Part shown: positions 1 to 6,989 of the stretch, piece by piece | Position numbering within the stretch: position 1 is the stretch's first letter | How the letters are laid out: every line of letters begins with the position of its first letter | Source of the DNA: Acidobacteriota bacterium | GTDB lineage: Bacteria; Acidobacteriota; Blastocatellia; Pyrinomonadales; Pyrinomonadaceae | DNA length: 7,456 bases | Direction: 5' to 3' | NCBI GenBank assembly: GCA_003222855.1 | Contig: QHXH01000023.1 | Location: 1 to 7,456 of the forward strand | Position numbers and translations under genes: made by a program | The notes under the pieces: model-generated | Told to the model about the DNA's origin: nothing | Database searches by the model: none | What the model saw: only the letters and a program-made list of their open reading frames with translations

Positions 1-48
1 TACATTTGCCTGCGCAATCGCAAAAATGGCTTCGAAAGGAACTCTTGG

Positions 49-381
49 ATGGACGAGTTTGATCGTTATCGCGCGGAGATGAATGAAAAGCTTCTCGGCA
101 GTGGCCATTTGGGCATTAAAAGATTCTTTGCGCTTGATACCCAGGCTTATGAGGATGGCGCGCTCGACAAGAAGACAAAAGAGCTGATGGGTTTGACTGG
201 TTCGATCGTCTTGCGTTGCGACGATTGCATTACTTATCACATCAAACAGTGCGCAGAAGCCGGCGTAACGCGCGAACAATTCATGGATGCATTTAATGTG
301 GCGCTGGTGGTGGGCGGATCGATCACGATTCCGCATCTAAGAAGAGCGGCGGAGCGATTGGATGAGGTTTTGGCGAGTTGA
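49..381 (+). CDS. AhpD-like carboxymuconolactone decarboxylase family protein
   Basis: A 110-residue, all-helical-looking cytoplasmic protein of the carboxymuconolactone decarboxylase/AhpD fold. The sequence shows E45, C57, C60 and H64, spaced E-x11-C-x2-C-x3-H. This is the same spacing as the peroxidase active site of mycobacterial AhpD (E118, C130, C133, H137), so a thiol-based peroxidase or disulfide-reductase role fits better than true gamma-carboxymuconolactone decarboxylation, which lacks the CxxC. A further cysteine, C68, follows. The length matches single-domain members of the family. The ATG at 49 has AAAGGA (35-40) eight bases upstream. The frame is open to the window edge, so an earlier start outside the window cannot be excluded, but the ribosome site favours 49. 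It is followed on the same strand by a thioredoxin-domain protein, a plausible electron donor; that partnership is inference. The natural substrate is unknown. Confidence 0.88.
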   Translation: MDEFDRYRAEMNEKLLGSGHLGIKRFFALDTQAYEDGALDKKTKELMGLTGSIVLRCDDCITYHIKQCAEAGVTREQFMDAFNVALVVGGSITIPHLRRAAERLDEVLAS

Positions 382-400
382 GGTTAAGTGAATGATATTG

Positions 401-483
401 AACCACCGAGGACACAGAGGAAATCAAAAACATCATATGAATTTCGTTTTGTTTATTTGTCTTTCTCTGTGCCCTCTGTGGTT
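401..483. repeat. dispersed palindromic repeat (AACCACAGAGG type)
   Basis: An imperfect inverted repeat: the left arm 401-423 begins AACCACCGAGGACACAGAGG, and the right arm 462-483 is its reverse complement with two mismatches and one indel. The arms enclose a T-rich centre of about 38 bases. Sequences of this kind (AACCACAGAGG.CACAGAG) are scattered between genes in many environmental bacterial genomes and, when mistranslated, give peptides such as NHRGHRG. Here the repeat sits between the AhpD-like gene and the thioredoxin/NHL gene. It is open in the frame of the latter, so gene callers may extend that protein into it. As RNA it could fold into a long hairpin between the two cistrons. It lacks the T-run of an intrinsic terminator. 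Confidence 0.75.
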
Positions 484-516
484 AATATCCTCAGCGCTAC
501 GCCCATCCGTTTCATC

Positions 517-522
517 GAAAGG
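517..522 (+). promoter_or_regulatory. ribosome binding site that sets the thioredoxin/NHL start
   Basis: GAAAGG lies 7 bases before the ATG at 530. It is better placed than the purine run before the alternative ATG at 437, where GAGGAA is about 14 bases away inside the palindromic repeat. The ATG at 392 has GAGG (380-383) eight bases upstream, overlapping the preceding stop. Starting there would, however, make the palindromic repeat encode the N-terminus. The family-like sequence (APELTGGRGWLNTDKPLSL) begins right after 530. Confidence 0.6.
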
Positions 523-529
523 TCTGGAA

Positions 530-2443
530 ATGGCTGTACAGGAAGGTGCAAAAACTCGCGCGCCGGAATTGACCGGCGGTCGTGGTTGGCTGAACACCGA
601 TAAGCCGCTGTCACTGGCCGCGCTTAAAGGCAAAGTTGTATTGCTCGACTTTTGGACGTACGGGTGCATTAACTGCATGCACATCATTCCCGATCTAAAG
701 AAGCTCGAGAAAAAATATCCGAATGAATTGGTCGTCATCGGTGTGCACTCAGCAAAATTCGAAAACGAGAAGGATACGGAAAACATTCGCCGCATCATTT
801 TGCGTTACGAGATCGAGCACCCGATCGTCAATGATGCGGATTTCAAGATTTGGAAGGCCTATGCCGTTAACGCCTGGCCGACCCGATACTTGATTGACCC
901 CGCGGGATACGTGCTCGGAAGACTTTCGGGCGAAGGTGGTTACGAGACTCTTGATAAAGTAATCGGCGATACCATCGCGGAATTTCGCAAACGCGGTGAA
1001 TTGAACGAGGCGCCGCTGAAACTGGTGCTGGAAAAGGCGAAAGTTGGCGACCTGCCGCTCGCATTTCCCGGCAAAGTTCTGGCTGATGAGAAAACTGATC
1101 GGCTCTTCATCGCTGACTCGGACCATAACCGCATCGTAATCGCCAAACTTGATGGGACTTTGGTTGACGTAATCGGCACTGGCGCCCAGGGCATGGTCAG
1201 CGGTTCGTTCGAGACGGCCAGCTTTTTCCGTCCGCAGGGAATGGCGCTCAACGGCGACCAGCTCTACGTCGCCGATACTGAGAACCATTTGATTCGGCAA
1301 ATTGATCTTAAAGCCCGCACCGTGCAGACAATGGCGGGCACGGGCTTGCAATCTCATGAATACGGCCAATCAGGACCTGCGCAAAAGATTGCGTTGAATT
1401 CGCCATGGGATTTACAGGTGGTCGGACGCACGCTCTACATAGCCATGGCGGGGCCGCATCAGATTTGGAAATTGGATCTCGATAAGCAGGAGATTTCCAC
1501 GTTCGCCGGCTCGGGACGCGAAGCTCGCCTTGACGGAGCGCTCGCTGAATCAGCTTTTGCGCAGCCGTCAGCGCTGGCAACGGATGGCCAGACTCTCTAC
1601 GTTTCAGACGCCGAAGCGAACATTATTCGCGCGATTAATCTGGGTGCGAACCCGAAGGTGCGAACCCTGGTGGGGGGCGACCTGTTTGATTTTGGAGACG
1701 TGGACGCGTCGGGTAACGATGTTCGTTTGCAACATCCGTTAGGCTTGGCCAGATGGAATGATAAATTGCTCGTCGCCGACACCTACAATCACAGAATTAA
1801 GTTGTTGGATCCGTCGTCGCGGTCCGTCAAGACGTTCGCTGGTTTGGGAAAGCCCGGCCAGACCGACGGCGCGAAACCTTCGTTCTATGAACCCGGCGGA
1901 TTGGCTGTCGCAAACGACAAGCTTTACGTGGCCGATACGAACAATCACGCGATCCGAATCGTTGATTTGAAAACGAAAGAGACCAGGACGCTTCAGATCA
2001 AGGGACTGCAACCGCCGGCATTCAATCAAACCGCAGCTAACAATGAAGTCGCTCCAAATGCAGAAGAGGTCAAACTGCCGAGCCAAAGGCTTCGCGCGGG
2101 CGACGCGGCGGTTGTCATCAATGTTGACTTACCAACCGGCTACCACCTGAATCCAGCCGCGCCGCAGCGTTATGTAGTTTCTATTCAGCAGGGCACGGAA
2201 GAATTGAAGACGTCGCCGACGAATGTGAACAAAACCGGAAAGGGATTGACTCTGCCGATAAGAGTGCCGATCGGTTTGGGGGCCGGTGCAGCGACTGCGC
2301 GCGTATCTTTCACGTTCGTCTATTGCCGCGAGGACAATACCGGCACCTGCCGGATCAAAACGCTGCAATGGCAAGCGCCACTCGAAGTCGTCAACGACGC
2401 GAACATCACAAACGAAATCAATCTGCACGGGAAAGTCGACTAG
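530..2443 (+). CDS. NHLRC2-like thioredoxin/NHL-repeat protein
   Basis: A 637-residue protein in three parts. Residues 11-155 form a TlpA/thioredoxin-like domain: C46-I-N-C49 in the context DFWTYGCINCMH, with the cis-proline at P117 in AWPT. Residues 175-490 hold six NHL units, recognisable by repeats such as LYVADTENHLIRQIDL, and should fold as a six-bladed beta-propeller. Residues 516-622 form a beta-rich C-terminal domain with C599 and C607, somewhat like the N-terminal domain of DsbD. This order and length match animal NHLRC2 and its many bacterial relatives, whose biochemical role is poorly defined; a dithiol redox or scaffolding function is inferred from the CxxC. The start at 530 was chosen for its Shine-Dalgarno. 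Starts at 392 (683 aa) or 437 are possible, and 437 would add a hydrophobic stretch (NFVLFICLSLCPLWLISSA) resembling a signal peptide but encoded by the palindromic repeat. The gene follows the AhpD-like gene and probably shares its transcript. Confidence 0.9.
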   Translation: MAVQEGAKTRAPELTGGRGWLNTDKPLSLAALKGKVVLLDFWTYGCINCMHIIPDLKKLEKKYPNELVVIGVHSAKFENEKDTENIRRIILRYEIEHPIVNDADFKIWKAYAVNAWPTRYLIDPAGYVLGRLSGEGGYETLDKVIGDTIAEFRKRGELNEAPLKLVLEKAKVGDLPLAFPGKVLADEKTDRLFIADSDHNRIVIAKLDGTLVDVIGTGAQGMVSGSFETASFFRPQGMALNGDQLYVADTENHLIRQIDLKARTVQTMAGTGLQSHEYGQSGPAQKIALNSPWDLQVVGRTLYIAMAGPHQIWKLDLDKQEISTFAGSGREARLDGALAESAFAQPSALATDGQTLYVSDAEANIIRAINLGANPKVRTLVGGDLFDFGDVDASGNDVRLQHPLGLARWNDKLLVADTYNHRIKLLDPSSRSVKTFAGLGKPGQTDGAKPSFYEPGGLAVANDKLYVADTNNHAIRIVDLKTKETRTLQIKGLQPPAFNQTAANNEVAPNAEEVKLPSQRLRAGDAAVVINVDLPTGYHLNPAAPQRYVVSIQQGTEELKTSPTNVNKTGKGLTLPIRVPIGLGAGAATARVSFTFVYCREDNTGTCRIKTLQWQAPLEVVNDANITNEINLHGKVD

Positions 2444-2458
2444 TGTCGCGCTCGCAGT

Positions 2459-4501
2459 TCAGTGCGTCATTTCGGACTCCACCGCTGGCGTTTCAAGTCC
2501 GGCCGGGGACGCATTGCTAATTCCGAGGCTGGTTAAGTGTTCGTGGGAATCTTCGCTTGCGTCGAAAGAGGACGCCAGCGAAGAAAGCATATTCGTGAGC
2601 ACCGCCGCACATTCCTTCAAAAGTTTCTGCTGCTCCCCGTTGTACTCGCTGAAAGTTGAAGAGTACAAGGTCACCGCTCCATAAAGCTGTTGTTGCTTCA
2701 ACAGCGGGAACGAAGCCAGCGTTCGATAACCCTGGAAGTGTTCAGCCAGGGCAGGAGGAAAATCCAACTTTGGATCGGTGTTACAGAAAGGCTTTTGATT
2801 AGCGATCACCCACCCGGTAATTCCTTCGCCGAGGCCAATGCGACGGCTTTGAATCGCTTCGGCGTGCGCGCCCCGCGCGTGTGCGACAATTATTTCGCCG
2901 GAGTGCGCATCAATCAACGTCACGGCGCAGGTCTCGTGTTCGACGGCCACTGCAAGTTTTTCCGCAAACGAATTGATCAATTCATTGCCGGTCTGCGCAG
3001 CATTGACGGATCGCACCAGATCATAAAACGCCGCGAGTTCTTTACGTGAGAAACTAAACTCCGAAGTCGCGTCCGCCTCAGTGGTCGCCAGGCCGGCGCC
3101 AGGAGTGACCTGCTGCGCGCGATCTGAGAGTTTCTCAACCGTCTCAATCCCAAACGTCGGCAGCGGTTTACCTTTATGTGCTGCAATTTCGGCTTCAAAT
3201 TCGGGTAGATGAGTGAGAAAGATGCCAACGACGCGTGGATCGTACTGTGATCCGCTGTTCTTCACTAGAAAATCGATTGCCTCGTCCCGCGTCAGGCCAC
3301 GACGATATTGCCGATCCTCGCGCAGGGCATCGAAGCAATCAACGACTGTCAGTATCCGGGCGGTGAGTGGAATATCTTCGCCCTTCAACCCGTCGGGATA
3401 ACCGCATCCGTCCCAACGTTCGTGATGGTGGCGGACAATCGGCACCACCGGATAGTGAAAAGCAACGCGGCCAAGAATCTGTGCACCCACAAGCGTATGC
3501 ATCTTCATTTGCTCGAATTCAGGAGCAGTCAGTTTCCCGGGTTTGTTCAAGATGTAATCAGGCACGGCGATCTTGCCGATATCGTGCAACAACGCGCCTG
3601 CCCTGAGCGCTTCGATCTCGGCTTCGTCACAGCCCATCAATCGCGCGACTCCGGCCGCATAAATTTGCACGCGCAGAACATGCTCATGAGTAACTTCGTC
3701 TTTAGCATTAATCGCCACTGCGAGTGCTTCTATTGTTTCACGATGCGCTTTCTCCAATAGCTCGATGCGTTGATGCAAGTTGTTGCGATACTGCCGGTGC
3801 CCAAAGTTGATCGCGATCAAAATCGGCGCGCCAATAATGACCATCACTAACCAGTTGTACTGCAAAGCGAGATAGGCCAGGCTGGCCACCGCGCTGGTTG
3901 GAAGCGCAATCGGCGCCGCCCAGGAGAGATTATCCTTCCAGGCGCGGAAAAAATTTACTTTGCCGCGCAACGAAAACAGGCCCGACAGCAGCCCGACATT
4001 TACCAGCACATGGACCGCCGTTGCGGGCAGCAGGGCGACCGTCACCGCCAGGAACGAGTAGTAACCGGTGGTTTCGGGCGCGTGAAAACCGTAGCGGAGC
4101 GTCGTATTCAAGACCTGGCCCGCGGCTGCGGCAGCGATCGAAATCATACCCGCCGAAAACAGATTACTCGAAAGACGACGCACGCTTCGGCGCGATGAAA
4201 CGAAGCCTTCCACGCCGGCAACAAATACCGCCATCAGCGTGCCATACCAACAGGCGATGAGAAAAACGAAGGCGTCGGACAGCGTAAAAGTAATCTTATC
4301 GCGCTTAATGCCGTTGGGCAGCGTAAAAGTATTCGGGAACAGACTGATGAGGATGATGAGCGGCACGAAGCCCAGCAAGATCAGTTGTTGTCGTGGCGGA
4401 TGTTGAGTGAAAAGAAAAGCCGCAGCGGCCAGCCATGTTCCGAGGCCGGCCACTGTGACAACCGTCTGAAAGACGAGAGACTTCTTTTCTAACTTAGCCA
4501 C
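2459..4501 (-). CDS. membrane HD-GYP domain phosphodiesterase with C-terminal GAF domain
   Basis: A 680-residue protein. Residues 8-233 contain about seven hydrophobic membrane segments (near 8-32, 39-55, 74-98, 112-132, 148-176, 194-214, 216-233), an unnamed integral-membrane sensor region. Residues 243-440 are an HD-GYP domain with the expected residues: H274, H306-D307, K310, H335, H359-H360-E361, W363-D364-G365, G367-Y368-P369 and D388. The motif HHERWDGCGYP is intact, so hydrolysis of cyclic di-GMP is the predicted activity. Residues 490-640 form a GAF domain, a likely small-molecule or redox sensor. A polar tail follows. The start is GTG; the in-frame codon two before it is a stop, and the next in-frame GTG (codon 17) lies inside the first membrane segment. 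No Shine-Dalgarno precedes the GTG, which lies six bases after the stop of the upstream peptidase gene, so translation is probably coupled to it. The stop is only 15 bp from that of the convergent thioredoxin/NHL gene. Confidence 0.93.
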   Translation of the reverse strand: MAKLEKKSLVFQTVVTVAGLGTWLAAAAFLFTQHPPRQQLILLGFVPLIILISLFPNTFTLPNGIKRDKITFTLSDAFVFLIACWYGTLMAVFVAGVEGFVSSRRSVRRLSSNLFSAGMISIAAAAAGQVLNTTLRYGFHAPETTGYYSFLAVTVALLPATAVHVLVNVGLLSGLFSLRGKVNFFRAWKDNLSWAAPIALPTSAVASLAYLALQYNWLVMVIIGAPILIAINFGHRQYRNNLHQRIELLEKAHRETIEALAVAINAKDEVTHEHVLRVQIYAAGVARLMGCDEAEIEALRAGALLHDIGKIAVPDYILNKPGKLTAPEFEQMKMHTLVGAQILGRVAFHYPVVPIVRHHHERWDGCGYPDGLKGEDIPLTARILTVVDCFDALREDRQYRRGLTRDEAIDFLVKNSGSQYDPRVVGIFLTHLPEFEAEIAAHKGKPLPTFGIETVEKLSDRAQQVTPGAGLATTEADATSEFSFSRKELAAFYDLVRSVNAAQTGNELINSFAEKLAVAVEHETCAVTLIDAHSGEIIVAHARGAHAEAIQSRRIGLGEGITGWVIANQKPFCNTDPKLDFPPALAEHFQGYRTLASFPLLKQQQLYGAVTLYSSTFSEYNGEQQKLLKECAAVLTNMLSSLASSFDASEDSHEHLTSLGISNASPAGLETPAVESEMTH

Positions 4502-4507
4502 GAATCA

Positions 4508-6682
4508 TCAGGGATGTGGAAATAACGGGCTGGAACTCTGGAGCCTCTGCACATTGGTTGGCATGGCGTCTTCGCCCAAAATCATGACTTGCTCTTCGTT
4601 CGTAGTGATCGAGCTTGGATCAATCAGGTTCGAAGCCCAGGTAGTCTGATTAGCAAACGCCATTTCGCTTGTAGTTCTGGTATTAAGCGAACCGTCCGCG
4701 CAGGCGTATTCGCTGCCCAGGACAAATCCGCTGCCGAGCACAAATCCACTGCCCAGCACGAAGCCGCTGGCGAGCACGAAGCCGCTTCCAAGTACGAAAC
4801 CACTGCCCAGAACGAAACCGCTCGAGAAAACGTAGGTACCATCGGCCAGGACAAAACCATCGGCCAGCACAAAGCCGCTAGCCAGAGTTGTTCCGTCGGC
4901 CAATTGGTAACCGTTGGTAAGCATCAGACGATCGGTGAACGCCACGCCTTCAACCCACACAATGCCATTATTTAGCGGCATGTTTTCGCCGGCGATTGCC
5001 GAGGTCACCCCGCAGTTCGCATACGTGACGCCGTTTTTCTTGATCAGGTTGTCACCAGGCTTTGCGCGATTAGCGTCCTGACGAATGGCCTTTGCGACCG
5101 CAACTGCCGCGCTGGTGTTTAGTTCGCCCGCGCCTTCAGTGACGATCCGCTCAAAGTTGGTCATCTGCTTGTTTGCCAGCATGCTTTCATAGATGGGCAG
5201 CCGCTCTGCCGTTCGCATCAGCACGGCCTTCACCATTGAAGGCGTAAGCGACGGATTAGCTTCCAGCATCAAAGCTGCGGTTCCCGAAACTGCGGGCGCG
5301 GCGAATGAAGTGCCGCTCAGAATCTGATAAGTACCGGTCGCCTTGGGAACGTTGGTGCTGGTGCTTCCGTTGAGTACCGTTCCAATCACACCGCCACCGC
5401 CACTCGTCGAGTAGCTGTCGGTGGTCGAAGTCGAAGTGTCGGCTGTCTCAGCTGCGCCAGTTCGATTACCCGGCGCGATCAGATCGGGTTTCGCTAAGCC
5501 ATCAACCAGAGTTGGACCACGCGAAGAATAGGTCGTGACGGTGTCGTCGGACCGCTGATTGGTTTGTTGGGTGTTCGCCGCGCCGACGGTGACGACGCGC
5601 GGAGAATTGGCAGGCGAAAGAATGCCGCCGAAGATCTTGTTCCCCAGGGAATCTTTCCCCCAATTGCCAGCCGCTACGACGACGACGATGCCCGCGTCGA
5701 CGGCCTTGCCCACAGCCTGACAGAGAGGATCGGTTTTGTAACTTTGGGAAACCGCGGTCCCCAGCGAGAGATTCATGACACGAATGTTGTAGGTGCCCTT
5801 GTTCTGAATTACCCAGTTGATTCCGGCAATCACGTTCGACACGGTACCTGTGCCTTGCGAGTTGAGCACCCGCACGTCAATCAGGTTCGCGCCGGTCGCA
5901 ACGCCACCATAAGTTGGCGCGCCCGCATTTTGCGCTGCGTAATCCTCGCTCGACTGTCCGGTGCCGGCCGCCACCCCAGCCGTGTGCGTGCCGTGTCCAT
6001 AGGCGTCGTCGGTGCGATTCTCACCGGTAAAGTCGATGTGTTTCTTGATCCGGTCATACGATTGGACGTAAGGCTGTGAGAAGAGTCCGGTGCCAAGTGT
6101 GCCGCTGCTTTGCTGCCACTGATAACCGACGAATTCCGCAGCATCCGCCGGAGTTATTCCACTATCAACGATGGCAATGCCGACACCATTTCCGGCTCCG
6201 CCATTGGCGACGCCGCTACCGGTGACGTCATCCTGGTCGAGCGGCAAGAGTTTGCTTGCGCCGGTCGTGATCTCGATATGACTGGTGTTGTCGGTCGAGA
6301 GGGAGCGCACTTCCTGGTCACCCGATATCCATGACACGTCGTCGCGCCCGGCAACTTCTTCCAACTTGTTCAACGGAACATCCGCCACCATCAGTCCCAG
6401 CGCGTCGAGATGTTTCTGCGAACGTGACCCGGCTTGCACCAATGCATGGGCTAGCTGCTGCGGATTGGCGGAATCGCTCAAATTAAGAATCACGCGCACG
6501 GTCTCGCCGGTATTGGCGCGAGCAGACTCAACCCGCGCGCGGAGAGAATCGGCGAGCTTACTGCCGCGCAGGTTGTTGACTTTCGTCTGTGCGTGGGAAC
6601 TGTTCACGCCCGGCATAAAGTTAGCGAGCGGTGAAACGAACGACAGGACGAGTAACAAGATAAGGAAAAGGGGCCTTCGCAT
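4508..6682 (-). CDS. secreted subtilisin-family (S8) serine peptidase with hexapeptide repeats
   Basis: A 724-residue exported peptidase. Residues 1-31 are a signal peptide (MRRPLFLILLLVLSFVSP, with cleavage likely after SSHA). Residues 60-128 resemble an I9-type inhibitory propeptide. The catalytic domain spans about 160-535, with D173 (IVDSGI), H230 (GHGTHTAG), oxyanion-hole N340 (AAGN) and nucleophile S459 (SGTSFAAP), so it should be active. Residues 592-664 are a run of six-residue units of the FVLGSG/FVLADG type. The last 60 residues match no sorting signal I know: no membrane anchor, LPXTG or PEP-CTERM-like motif. The ATG at 6682 was chosen because AAGGAG lies nine bases upstream and the signal peptide begins exactly there; a longer GTG frame from 6739 would put 19 charged residues ahead of it. 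The gene is first in a two-gene unit with the HD-GYP protein. Its role is probably nutritional or envelope proteolysis; the substrate is unknown. Confidence 0.93.
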   Translation of the reverse strand: MRRPLFLILLLVLSFVSPLANFMPGVNSSHAQTKVNNLRGSKLADSLRARVESARANTGETVRVILNLSDSANPQQLAHALVQAGSRSQKHLDALGLMVADVPLNKLEEVAGRDDVSWISGDQEVRSLSTDNTSHIEITTGASKLLPLDQDDVTGSGVANGGAGNGVGIAIVDSGITPADAAEFVGYQWQQSSGTLGTGLFSQPYVQSYDRIKKHIDFTGENRTDDAYGHGTHTAGVAAGTGQSSEDYAAQNAGAPTYGGVATGANLIDVRVLNSQGTGTVSNVIAGINWVIQNKGTYNIRVMNLSLGTAVSQSYKTDPLCQAVGKAVDAGIVVVVAAGNWGKDSLGNKIFGGILSPANSPRVVTVGAANTQQTNQRSDDTVTTYSSRGPTLVDGLAKPDLIAPGNRTGAAETADTSTSTTDSYSTSGGGGVIGTVLNGSTSTNVPKATGTYQILSGTSFAAPAVSGTAALMLEANPSLTPSMVKAVLMRTAERLPIYESMLANKQMTNFERIVTEGAGELNTSAAVAVAKAIRQDANRAKPGDNLIKKNGVTYANCGVTSAIAGENMPLNNGIVWVEGVAFTDRLMLTNGYQLADGTTLASGFVLADGFVLADGTYVFSSGFVLGSGFVLGSGFVLASGFVLGSGFVLGSGFVLGSEYACADGSLNTRTTSEMAFANQTTWASNLIDPSSITTNEEQVMILGEDAMPTNVQRLQSSSPLFPHP
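4710..4910 (-). repeat. in-gene tandem array of 18-bp units (FVLGSG)
   Basis: Eleven consecutive units, each 18 bp except one of 21 bp (4818-4838), fill the 3' part of the peptidase gene. On the + strand the consensus is CCGCTGCCCAGCACGAAR; on the coding strand it reads F-V-L-G-S-G. Units at 4728-4817 are the most alike. Units at 4839-4910 have drifted to FVLADG, TTLASG and YQLADG. The 21-bp unit encodes TYVFSSG and keeps the frame. The gradient from conserved to diverged units suggests growth by slippage or unequal recombination, with the younger copies nearer the 3' end. Confidence 0.9.
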
Positions 6683-6691
6683 TCCGTGATG

Positions 6692-6697
6692 CTCCTT
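6692..6697 (-). promoter_or_regulatory. ribosome binding site of the S8 peptidase
   Basis: AAGGAG on the - strand, nine bases before the ATG at 6682. It decides against the longer GTG-initiated frame at 6739, which would displace the signal peptide from the N-terminus. Confidence 0.85.
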
Positions 6698-6731
6698 GAA
6701 ACGAGTCAATGCTTTTCGGTACAACTCAATC

Positions 6732-6751
6732 TCGCACACCCGAGAGTGCGA
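6732..6751. promoter_or_regulatory. short palindrome upstream of the S8 peptidase
   Basis: TCGCAC (6732-6737) and its exact reverse complement GTGCGA (6746-6751) are separated by 8 bases, about 50 bp upstream of the peptidase ATG. It could be a repressor operator or a hairpin in the 5' leader. A 6-bp palindrome can also occur by chance. Confidence 0.3.
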
Positions 6752-6849
6752 AGCAGGCCGAACAAAACAAGCCTCGTGCCAACTGCGGGTCGCTATTAAC
6801 CCCTTGTTTTTCGCGGTTGGAGCGCTTCGCCGAAAGTGATCTGGTCTGA

Positions 6850-6868
6850 TTGACCGAGCCTTTGACCG
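6850..6868 (+). repeat. TTGACCG direct repeat
   Basis: TTGACCG occurs at 6850-6856 and again at 6862-6868, a 12-bp period. The spacing slightly exceeds one helical turn, as in some tandem regulator half-sites. The sequence also resembles a sigma70 -35 box, but no -10 box lies 16-18 bases downstream of either copy. It may be a binding site in the divergent control region; no regulator is identified. Confidence 0.25.
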
Positions 6869-6928
6869 GATGTGCCGTCAAGCAGATGGAAAGAAGATGC
6901 AGTGTCTCAATTTTATGGTTGCGCTATC

Positions 6929-6981
6929 GTCTCCGGCGAAGACTAAGCTACGTCCTTAGGCGAAAGTAAGGCATAAAGCCG
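6929..6981 (+). promoter_or_regulatory. cluster of overlapping, mutually exclusive hairpins
   Basis: Read on the + strand, three small stems lie in tandem. GTCT/AGAC (6929-6932 with 6940-6943) encloses CCGGCGA. CTAAG/CTTAG (6943-6947 with 6955-6959) comes next. CCTTA/TAAGG (6954-6958 with 6967-6971) has a GAAA-containing loop. The second and third share bases 6955-6958 and cannot form together. The loop CGGC (6934-6937) can also pair with GCCG at 6978-6981. The arrangement could be a leader-RNA switch, but I recognise no known riboswitch family and see no transcription start, so the call is tentative. Confidence 0.25.
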
Positions 6982-6985
6982 AGGG
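6976..6985 (+). repeat. left 10-bp direct repeat flanking the inverted-repeat element
   Basis: AAGCCGAGGG, identical to the copy at 7246-7255. It lies 4 bp outside the left terminal inverted repeat. It may be one half of a target-site duplication. Confidence 0.5.
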
Positions 6986-6989
6986 AGTT

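Noticed and set aside
749..1369. A 206-codon - strand open frame opposite the thioredoxin/NHL gene
   Set aside because: It is antisense to a clear domain-bearing gene, has no recognisable motif, and is a by-product of codon bias in the + strand gene.
4589..4975. A 128-codon + strand frame rich in repeated AEHK/AQHE peptides
   Set aside because: It is the antisense shadow of the peptidase hexapeptide array. The repeat pattern comes from the 18-bp units, and the peptidase frame has catalytic motifs, a signal peptide and a ribosome site.
6683..6739. A 19-codon N-terminal extension of the peptidase from a GTG at 6739
   Set aside because: It would bury the signal peptide behind charged residues. 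The ATG at 6682 has AAGGAG at ideal distance and begins exactly at the signal peptide.
6943..6985. Possible cyclic di-GMP-I (GEMM) riboswitch, suggested by a GAAA-capped stem followed by AAAGCCGAGGG
   Set aside because: The conserved GCAAACC-like 5' segment and the second receptor stem ending GCCGGGUU are missing, and it points toward the ferritin-like gene rather than the HD-GYP operon. The likeness is limited to a GNRA-type loop and a short AAAGCC string.
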